Origin: Rhodocyclus purpureus
Lineage (GTDB): Bacteria > Pseudomonadota > Gammaproteobacteria > Burkholderiales > Rhodocyclaceae
DNA: 38,318 bases
Direction: 5' to 3'
NCBI RefSeq assembly: GCF_016653115.1
Contig: NZ_NHRX01000012.1
Location: forward strand, 60,521 to 98,838
Positions 32,999-38,318 of this stretch are shown one piece after another; position 1 is the stretch's first letter, and each line of letters starts with the position of its first letter. Position numbers and translations under genes: made by a program. The notes beneath the pieces are model-generated. The model had not been told where the DNA came from and ran no database searches. It worked only from the letters and a program-made list of their open reading frames with translations.

Positions 32999-33484
32999 TC
33001 AGCCCAGCCGCGAATCGTAGCCGAATCGCCGCAGTTTCACCGCAACGATCAACGCGCTGTCAGCGTGGGCCGGATCGATCAGGTAGTTGCGTTCCTCCGG
33101 GAGGATCACCGAGGGGACGTCGAGTATCGCGGAACGGCCGCTCAGCAGCCAGTTCGAGGCGGTGTCGATGCTGACTTTACCCGCCGGGAGTGCGTCCCAG
33201 CCGACGCGTGCCGAAGCCGCGTTGATATCCTCGAAAGTGATTCTGCGGGCGAAGACGTCCTCCGGAATCTCGATGCGCAAGAGATAGCGATTGAAGGGCA
33301 GCGCATGCGCGCCGAGATTGACCAGCGTCTCGAGGCAAGCCAGGGCAATCGAGTCGGAAGCATAGGTGACGGCGATACCTGCTCGGTTCCATCGTCCGCC
33401 GGTGATCCTGGCGCCTGTCCCGCTGAGCTCGTCCGCCGTATAGTCGGGCGTGTCGGTGGCGATGCGCCAGACGCATACGGTCAC
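32999..33484 (-). CDS. RES-domain toxin
   Basis: A 161-residue RES-family protein, the toxin of type II RES/Xre modules; characterised members degrade NAD+. Family residues are seen in VWRIATD near the N-terminus, GGRWNRAG, the YASDSIALACLETLVN helix and LDVPSVILPEERNYLIDPAH with the conserved S and N. The RES motif arginine and other active-site positions appear intact. The GTG start overlaps the antitoxin stop by 4 bp (GTGA at 33481-33484). Its 3-prime end stands 28 bp from the direct repeat flanking the MITE. Confidence 0.85.
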   Translation of the reverse strand: MTVCVWRIATDTPDYTADELSGTGARITGGRWNRAGIAVTYASDSIALACLETLVNLGAHALPFNRYLLRIEIPEDVFARRITFEDINAASARVGWDALPAGKVSIDTASNWLLSGRSAILDVPSVILPEERNYLIDPAHADSALIVAVKLRRFGYDSRLG

Positions 33485-33807
33485 GCGTAGGCTCCGCTTT
33501 CTATCTGCGCGAGCAGTCGGCGGACGATTTGTATGCCTTCGTGCGTGTCGAGGTAATCCGACGGTGGCAGGCCATCGAGGGCCGGGTTAGGGGTGTCGAT
33601 CCATGTGGCAAGCCATTTGGCTGCATCGAAGCCCGTCGCGTCTCCGGAGCGCTCGACCATCTTCTGCACCTGCTCGATCATGTCCATGACGGCAAGCATC
33701 AGCTCGGAGTCGGCGGTGTCGAGCGGCAGCCCTGCGCGAATCTTGTTGTTGAGAGTCGATCGGCTGAACTTGAGCGCCTTGATCGCGTGTTCCTTCGTCC
33801 AGCCCAT
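33481..33807 (-). CDS. Xre/MbcA/ParS-type antitoxin, N-terminally shortened
   Basis: A 108-residue antitoxin. An N-terminal HTH-like part (MGWTKEHAIKALKFSRSTLN) is followed by a C-terminal toxin-binding domain ending ALDGLPPSDYLDTHEGIQIV and a typical last stretch IESGAYA. The only usable start in frame is ATG at 33807. Codons just upstream read RWHRLADE in the same frame, like natural family sequence, but beyond them the frame enters a mazF remnant and meets a stop without another start. The true N-terminus was therefore probably lost in a rearrangement. Binds and neutralises the RES toxin, and may repress its own operon. Confidence 0.82.
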   Translation of the reverse strand: MGWTKEHAIKALKFSRSTLNNKIRAGLPLDTADSELMLAVMDMIEQVQKMVERSGDATGFDAAKWLATWIDTPNPALDGLPPSDYLDTHEGIQIVRRLLAQIESGAYA

Positions 33808-33813
33808 CTCGTC

Positions 33814-33962
33814 GGCGAGGCGATGCCAACGGTCGTGGGCCCGACCCGCATCCGGCGGGGCGCCTGTCCCACGCGCTCTTCGCCGAGCTGCGTGCGCTGC
33901 TCGATCAGATCATCCAGCTCGGCGACGCTGCCAGATTGGCGATGCAGGTCAATGAGACCTGA
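33814..33962 (+). pseudogene. mazEF remnant (end of mazE joined to end of mazF)
   Basis: Bases 33814-33832 (GGCGAGGCGATGCCAACGG) equal 37372-37390 in the intact mazE, and 33833-33932 match 37703-37802 in the intact mazF with five differences in 100. In the intact locus 312 bp lie between these parts, so the remnant has an internal deletion. The mazF frame continues past the normal end to a stop at 33960-33962. No start or full domain remains. The first 19 bp double as coding sequence for the antitoxin on the other strand. Confidence 0.82.
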
Positions 33963-34013
33963 GCCCGTGAGCAGGAGTATGATGAGCAGGCACGAAAATG
34001 GCAGCTTGAGACG

Positions 34014-36989
34014 ATGCACCCGAGTCAGGACGACCTGCGGCAGAAGCGCGATGAGTGGCTGAACGGTCTCCCTTCGCCGCACCTGCTTAAGCTGTCGAAA
34101 AGCACCCTGACGCTGGCCACGGCGGCCGTGCTTGCCGCCGCGAGTCCCGCTGCCGCGCAATTCGTCCCCGGTCCGGAATACTCCAATCAGCCGGCCTTGG
34201 CGACGATCAATCTTCTCCCGGCCTACGACGCCGGGCTGAGCGGGGCGGGCGTCAGCATCGGCGTCGTCGATACCGGGATGAACCCCGATCACCTCGAATT
34301 CAGCGGCGCGATCGTCGCCGGATACGACGCAATGACGAGGAAATCCGGGACGAGCGATTTCCCGAGCTTCCTGGTGGATTACCATGGCCACGGCAGCCAT
34401 GTGGCGAGCATCGCGGCGGCGCGTCTGGATGGGGCCGTGCGTCCAGACAACATGCAGGGCGTTGCCTTTCAGGCCGGCCTGGTGATCGGGGCCTTCAACT
34501 TTGGCGCTGAAGGCGCCGATGAGCCGGTGCTGGCTGGAGCGCTCGACTATGTCAGCAGCCAGGGGACCCGGGTCGTCAACAACAGCTGGGGATCGGACTC
34601 CGCCGGAGCGGGCGATCCTCGGGCATGGTATGACAGCAACCTTCCCACTTCGGCGCCGATTTTCGCTTCGATCCACACGGCACTGGATCGCGGCAGCGTC
34701 ATGGTCTTTGCCGCCGGCAACGAAGGCCGCGACGGCAAGGTCGCGATCAACCCTACCCTGGAGTCCACCATTCCGGCCTACGATGCGGCGATGGCGGCCA
34801 AGGGCGGTTTCATCGTCGTCGCCGCCACGACCAATGACGGCGTGTCGCTGACGACTTACTCCAACCGCTGCGGCGTCGCCAGCAGTTACTGCATCGCCGC
34901 CCCGGGTGGCGGCGCGCAAGCCCTGCAAGCAGGCCAGGACTTGGGCGACCAATGGATCGTCGGTGCCGACGCTAAGACGCCTGATGGCTACGTCCTGATG
35001 GCGGGCACGTCCATGGCTACTCCGCTGGTTTCCGGCGCAGTCGCCCTGGTGGCCGAGCACTTCCCCTGGATGAGCAACAAGAACCTGGCCACGACGATCC
35101 TGAGCACCGGCAGCAGGGCAGCGCATCCCGATGCCGAATGGGGACGAGGCCTCCTGGACGTCGGCAAGGCCATCCGGGGGCCGGCCATCTTCGAGGAAAC
35201 CTTCGCTGCCAATGTCACTGCGGGCTACACGTCCGCGTTCGGCAACGACATTTCCGGCAGCGCCGGTCTGAGCAAACTGGGCGCAGGTAGCTTAGCCCTG
35301 AATGGCATCAACACCTACGCCGGCGATACCGTCATCGACGGCGGTACCCTCTCAGTCAACGGCGCCATCGTCTCGAACACGACGGTCGAGAAGGGCGGCA
35401 TCCTCGGCGGTACGGGATTAGTGGCGAACGTGAGCGTGGCGAGCGGCGGTCGGCTGGCTCCGGGGAATTCCCCCGGTACCCTCACGGTAAATGGTTCGGT
35501 CGTGCAGCAAGCCGGCAGTGCGATCGACATCGAGATCGATGGCCCGGGTGTCGGCAATGGCGCCGGCAACTACGACCGCCTCGTCCTGAGCGGAGCCTCC
35601 AGCACCTACAAGGCCGGTGGCAGTTTGAACGCCGTGCTGCGCGGCATCAGCGCGCCGGCCAGCAACGCCTACAGCCCGCCACTGGGGCAGGGCTTTCAGT
35701 TCGTCAGCGCCCCCGGCGGTGTGCTGGGCCAGTTCGAGAAACTGACACAACCGGCCGAGGGCTTGCTGCCCGGAACGCGGATAGATCTCGTCTATGGGAC
35801 GACGGCCCTGCGCTTCCATGTCACGCCCGCCTCCTATGCCGACATCGCTGCCGCGGGCGCGGCCAGCAACGGCAATCGCCAACAGGTCGGTGCCATCCTG
35901 GAAGGCCGGCGGCCGGCGCCCGGCATTCGCGAGGCCGATGTCGGTATCAAGCATCTCTTCGATAGCCTGGCAGCGCAATCGGCCCGCACCCTGCCGGCCA
36001 GCCTCGATCAACTCGGTGGCGTCGGCTACGCCCAGTTGATCGGCATGAATCTGGAGAACGTCAAGTTCCTCGTTGATCAGACCATGCAGGCGGTCGCCCG
36101 CCAGCGCCGCTGCGAGGGCACGTCCTGGCGCGCTCCGGATCAGCCCGGCCTGCCCGGGGAGCCGCAGGAAGAAGTCTGGGCGCAGGCGATCGGCCGGGCG
36201 ACGAAGTGGCGCGGCGACGGCCTGGGCTACACCATGGACGATGTGCTGGGTGGTTTCATGGGCGGCTTCCAGAAGCGGCTCGATGCGCGAACGCTGGCCG
36301 GCGTCTCGGTGGCCTATGCGGAAAGCAGCCCGGGGATCGAGCGGAACATGGGCGGTGGCCCGCAGCAGAGCGTGCAGCTGATGGGCTATGCCAGCCGCAG
36401 CTTTGCCGATGGCCGTTACCTGCAGGGGACGGCCGGCGGTGGTAGCGGCAGGATCGATGCAACCCGACCGCTGGCGATGCTCGATACGCAATACAAAGCC
36501 ACGATCGACATCGTCAACATGGCCGCTGCGATGGCGGCCGGTTGGGGAACGGGCGCGAGCGACACGCTGCGTTACGAGACCTCGCTCGGCCTGAGCTATC
36601 TGTCCATGCGCAGCTTCGGCTTTGTGGACAACGGCAATCAGCCGCTCGGCGCACTGCGTGGCGAGCCGACCACCAACCAGTCCCTGGCGGCAGCGATCGG
36701 CGGATCCGCAAGCCTGCCGTTCGTGGCCAAGGGCATCGCCTGGCGCGTCTCGATGCTGGCGAACCTTGCGCACGAGTTTGCCGATACCCGCACCAGGCTC
36801 GATGCCCGCCTGCTCGGGCAGTCGCTGGAAGTGAAGAGCGCCGCCATCGGCCGCAACCGGCTGACCCTGGGCGCGAGCCTCGTCGCACAGCTCGGCAGGC
36901 TGACGCGTGTCGTACTCGACATCAGCAACGAGTCGGCCTCCAACTGGAATGCCACTGCGCTCGGCGTCTCGGTCAGACGGGAGTTCTGA
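34014..36989 (+). CDS. Subtilisin-like (S8) autotransporter protease
   Basis: A 991-residue secreted protein. After a charged 29-residue lead, residues ~30-48 form a signal peptide ending AAA before QFVPG. The S8 protease domain (about 60-395) has the catalytic triad D86 (VVDTGMN), H126 (GHGSHVAS) and S333 (AGTSMATP), with the oxyanion N in AAGNEGRDG. Next comes a passenger beta-strand repeat (about 415-510: LSKLGAGSLALNGINTYAGD, GGTLSVNG), then a C-terminal autotransporter beta-barrel (about 718-991) ending in F. It should reach the surface and cut host, matrix or its own domains. The frame is open upstream to the mazF-remnant stop, and no good ribosome site precedes ATG 34014. Confidence 0.9.
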   Translation: MHPSQDDLRQKRDEWLNGLPSPHLLKLSKSTLTLATAAVLAAASPAAAQFVPGPEYSNQPALATINLLPAYDAGLSGAGVSIGVVDTGMNPDHLEFSGAIVAGYDAMTRKSGTSDFPSFLVDYHGHGSHVASIAAARLDGAVRPDNMQGVAFQAGLVIGAFNFGAEGADEPVLAGALDYVSSQGTRVVNNSWGSDSAGAGDPRAWYDSNLPTSAPIFASIHTALDRGSVMVFAAGNEGRDGKVAINPTLESTIPAYDAAMAAKGGFIVVAATTNDGVSLTTYSNRCGVASSYCIAAPGGGAQALQAGQDLGDQWIVGADAKTPDGYVLMAGTSMATPLVSGAVALVAEHFPWMSNKNLATTILSTGSRAAHPDAEWGRGLLDVGKAIRGPAIFEETFAANVTAGYTSAFGNDISGSAGLSKLGAGSLALNGINTYAGDTVIDGGTLSVNGAIVSNTTVEKGGILGGTGLVANVSVASGGRLAPGNSPGTLTVNGSVVQQAGSAIDIEIDGPGVGNGAGNYDRLVLSGASSTYKAGGSLNAVLRGISAPASNAYSPPLGQGFQFVSAPGGVLGQFEKLTQPAEGLLPGTRIDLVYGTTALRFHVTPASYADIAAAGAASNGNRQQVGAILEGRRPAPGIREADVGIKHLFDSLAAQSARTLPASLDQLGGVGYAQLIGMNLENVKFLVDQTMQAVARQRRCEGTSWRAPDQPGLPGEPQEEVWAQAIGRATKWRGDGLGYTMDDVLGGFMGGFQKRLDARTLAGVSVAYAESSPGIERNMGGGPQQSVQLMGYASRSFADGRYLQGTAGGGSGRIDATRPLAMLDTQYKATIDIVNMAAAMAAGWGTGASDTLRYETSLGLSYLSMRSFGFVDNGNQPLGALRGEPTTNQSLAAAIGGSASLPFVAKGIAWRVSMLANLAHEFADTRTRLDARLLGQSLEVKSAAIGRNRLTLGASLVAQLGRLTRVVLDISNESASNWNATALGVSVRREF

Positions 36990-37004
36990 AATCGCGGCTA
37001 CAGG

Positions 37005-37036
37005 CTTAAATTACGGGGACGCTATGCTTAATTCCA
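37005..37036. repeat. Short REP-transposase-associated repeat fragment
   Basis: CTTAAATTACGGGGACGCTA... followed by TGCTTAATTCC resembles, from memory, a sequence found many times in proteobacterial genomes next to REP-associated tyrosine transposases. It also resembles the GAATTTCGGGGACGG arm before the second sirB2. No transposase is present here. The rest of the 175-bp gap holds the mazEF promoter. Confidence 0.5.
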
Positions 37037-37105
37037 AAGAAATAAGCCCCCGAATTGGCGTCGCCATCACGGCAGCTCTGGACACTGGTGCTGCATAGCT
37101 GATCC

Positions 37106-37146
37106 TTGCCGAGTGACGATACGATGTTTATACTTTGTTTAAACAA
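37106..37146 (+). promoter_or_regulatory. mazEF promoter with palindromic operator
   Basis: A -35 of TTGCCG (37106-37111, 4 of 6) and a -10 of TATACT (37129-37134) are 17 bp apart. Directly after the -10 is a perfect 12-bp palindrome, TTGTTTAAACAA (37135-37146), covering the expected start site, a usual place for autoregulation by MazE or a MazE-MazF complex. Confidence 0.65.
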
Positions 37147-37164
37147 TCGACAGGAAGAGCGGCC

Positions 37165-37419
37165 ATGAACGAAGCGATTCTCGACATCAAGCATTGGGGC
37201 AACAGCCTCGGCGTTCGTCTACCCGCGGCCATTGCGCGCGAGGCGCACCTGCACGCCGACCAACGGGTACGCATCTCGGTCGAGGCGGGACGTGTCGTGA
37301 TCACTCCTGTCCCGGAGGTCCGGCCGACACTGGAGCAACGTCTGGCACGCTACGACGCGAGCCGTCACGGTGGCGAGGCGATGCCAACGGAAGAGAACCT
37401 GGGAGCAGAGCGGTGGTAG
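37165..37419 (+). CDS. mazE: MazE-type antitoxin (AbrB/SpoVT fold)
   Basis: An 84-residue antitoxin with an N-terminal swapped-hairpin DNA-binding domain (KHWGNSLGVRLPAAIAREA, then RVRISVEAGRVVITP) and a flexible C-terminal part (about 55-84) that wraps the toxin. The start at 37165 has AGGAAG 7 bp upstream; the longer frame to 37135 runs through the operator. Its stop overlaps the toxin start by 7 bp. Intact, in contrast to the deleted remnant 3.5 kb to the left. Confidence 0.88.
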   Translation: MNEAILDIKHWGNSLGVRLPAAIAREAHLHADQRVRISVEAGRVVITPVPEVRPTLEQRLARYDASRHGGEAMPTEENLGAERW

Positions 37420-37808
37420 CGCGGCGCCCGAAGGCCGCCTGGATTCCCGACCGGCAGGAGATCATCTGGATCGACTGCAATCCGCAGGCCGGGCGCGAAA
37501 TGTGCGATGTCCATCCTTTCCTCGTGCTGTCGCCGCGAGCTTTCAACGATCGGACTTCGCTGGTGATCGGACTGCCGATGACGACAGCCGATTACAATGC
37601 GGACAACCCGTTTGCCGTCGCCGTCGGTGCGACCAGGGAATCGGGTGTGGACAAGACCAGCTACGTGCTCTGCCATCAGCCGAAGTCCTTCGACTGGCGC
37701 GTTCGTGGGGCCGACCCGCATCCGGCGGGGCGCCTGTCCGACGCACTGTTCGCCGAGGTGCGTGCGCTGCTCGATCAGATCATCCAGCTCGGCGACGCTG
37801 CCGGATGA
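37413..37808 (+). CDS. mazF: MazF-family mRNA-interferase toxin
   Basis: A 131-residue MazF/PemK-type endoribonuclease. The family N-terminus is WIPDRQEIIWIDCNPQAGRE, followed by the core PFLVLSPRAFNDRTSLVIG and PFAVAVG. Such toxins cut mRNA at short sequences; this one's target is unknown. The GTG start at 37413 lies inside the mazE stop region (GTGGTAG) and has GGGAG 7 bp before it. Translation coupled to mazE is expected. The last ~100 bp are duplicated in the remnant at 33833-33932. Confidence 0.88.
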   Translation: MVARRPKAAWIPDRQEIIWIDCNPQAGREMCDVHPFLVLSPRAFNDRTSLVIGLPMTTADYNADNPFAVAVGATRESGVDKTSYVLCHQPKSFDWRVRGADPHPAGRLSDALFAEVRALLDQIIQLGDAAG

Positions 37809-37859
37809 ACCAAATTCCGGAGACGTCATGCCGGCGAGCTCGCGGCCTGTCCAGCACCA

Positions 37860-37937
37860 CCGAATCCGCGTCGAATTTCGGGGACGGCGCACCTTATCGT
37901 TCGGTATCGAATCAGGCGTCCCCGGAATCGGAACGAG
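37860..37937 (+). repeat. Duplicated leader of sirB2, copy 2, with inverted repeat
   Basis: Matches 32281-32358 over the whole 78 bp with scattered changes. The inverted repeat is TTCGGGGACG (37877-37886) against CGTCCCCGGAA (37917-37927), with two stem changes relative to copy 1 that preserve pairing. The preceding 51 bp after mazF hold nothing recognisable. Confidence 0.8.
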
Positions 37938-38318
37938 ATGATCGCTGATCTGCTCGCCGCCGCTCCCTGGCTCTATACGGCGACCTTCTGGACTCACGTC
38001 AGCGCGGTGACCCTGAGCATCGCGCTGTTTGCCGCCCGCGGTGCCGGCGTGCTCACTCGCCACGCCTGGCCCATGCAGGCCAACTGGCGGCGGCTCAGCG
38101 TCGGCATCGATGTGGTGCTGCTGTGCGCAGGCATCGGCCTGTGGACGCTCGGCCAGCGCAACCCGATCGACGAGCCCTGGCTGGGGATGAAATTGCTGCT
38201 GCTGCCGGTCTATGTCGTCCTCGGTTCCTACGCGCTCAAACGCGCGCGGACGCACTCGGCACGCACCGCCTTCTTCTTCGCCGCGCTGGCCTGCGTCCTG
38301 ACCATGGTCTCGATCGCT
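37938..38318 (+). CDS. SirB2-family membrane protein, copy 2 (cut by the window end)
   Basis: The first 127 codons of a SirB2-family gene, about 97% identical to 32359-32739. Protein changes relative to copy 1 are few: V to A near residue 29, AH to TR near residues 40-41 and E to D near residue 79. The frame is open to the window edge, so whether this copy has a normal C-terminus, unlike copy 1, cannot be seen. Confidence 0.85.
   Translation, partial: MIADLLAAAPWLYTATFWTHVSAVTLSIALFAARGAGVLTRHAWPMQANWRRLSVGIDVVLLCAGIGLWTLGQRNPIDEPWLGMKLLLLPVYVVLGSYALKRARTHSARTAFFFAALACVLTMVSIA

Noticed and set aside
32281-38318. The two sirB2 copies as an assembly artefact
   Set aside because: The copies differ at 11 positions in 381 bp and in both arms of the leader repeat, so they are real separate sequences, although long-read support would still be useful.

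Overview
The window is GC-rich, densely coded DNA that reads as a betaproteobacterium, most likely of the Rhodocyclales (Azoarcus/Thauera/Accumulibacter-like). The basis is gene content: an oxygen-independent ubiquinone set (ubiU, ubiV, ubiT), a 12-kb branched-chain-type ABC transporter plus CoA-thioester beta-oxidation operon of the kind used for phenylpropanoid or aromatic acids, and REP-type intergenic repeats. The lineage is inferred from gene style, not from a database search.

Layout. 1-705: tandem array of ~208-bp units. 716-3228 (minus): ubiT-ubiV-ubiU behind an FNR-type promoter at 3257-3297. 3343-4104 (minus): SDR enzyme. 4260-7309 (minus): dsbA, a SPOR-domain membrane protein and argS. 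7465-9012 (plus): ubiB. 9032-9665: an inverted repeat and a second array (174-bp units) of the same family as the first, in opposite orientation. 9721-14078 (plus): sodium/solute symporter overlapping a hybrid histidine kinase. 14137-16539 (plus): rapZ, a NusG-domain-II protein, a Gx transporter and ubiX, tightly packed. 16569-18356 (minus): OsmC protein, two YeeE/YedE sulfur-transport halves and an ArsR regulator with the two cysteines of persulfide sensors. 18526-20068 (minus): YkgJ cysteine-cluster protein and a TetR regulator with an extra N-terminal HTH. 20278-32243 (plus): short leader ORF, LivH, fused LivM-LivG, LivF, a binding protein, feruloyl-CoA synthetase-like ligase, enoyl-CoA hydratase, thiolase, 3-hydroxyacyl-CoA dehydrogenase-like SDR, hotdog thioesterase and large acyl-CoA dehydrogenase. 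32245-38318: a rearranged accessory segment lying between two ~97% identical copies of a SirB2-family gene.

How the genes fit together. ubiUVT, ubiB and ubiX all serve quinone synthesis, and the FNR site suggests that ubiUVT is raised without oxygen. The TetR gene, its palindromic sites and the divergent transporter/beta-oxidation operon look like one substrate-controlled uptake and degradation unit: import an aryl- or alkenoic acid, activate it with CoA, shorten its side chain by two carbons, and release or recycle CoA.

The accessory segment holds a RES/Xre toxin-antitoxin pair with a shortened antitoxin, a decayed mazEF remnant, a 991-residue subtilisin-type autotransporter, an intact mazEF, a 167-bp element with 25-bp perfect terminal inverted repeats inside the end of sirB2, and short REP-like repeats. 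It looks like a site of repeated insertion, duplication and deletion. No rRNA, tRNA or CRISPR array was seen.
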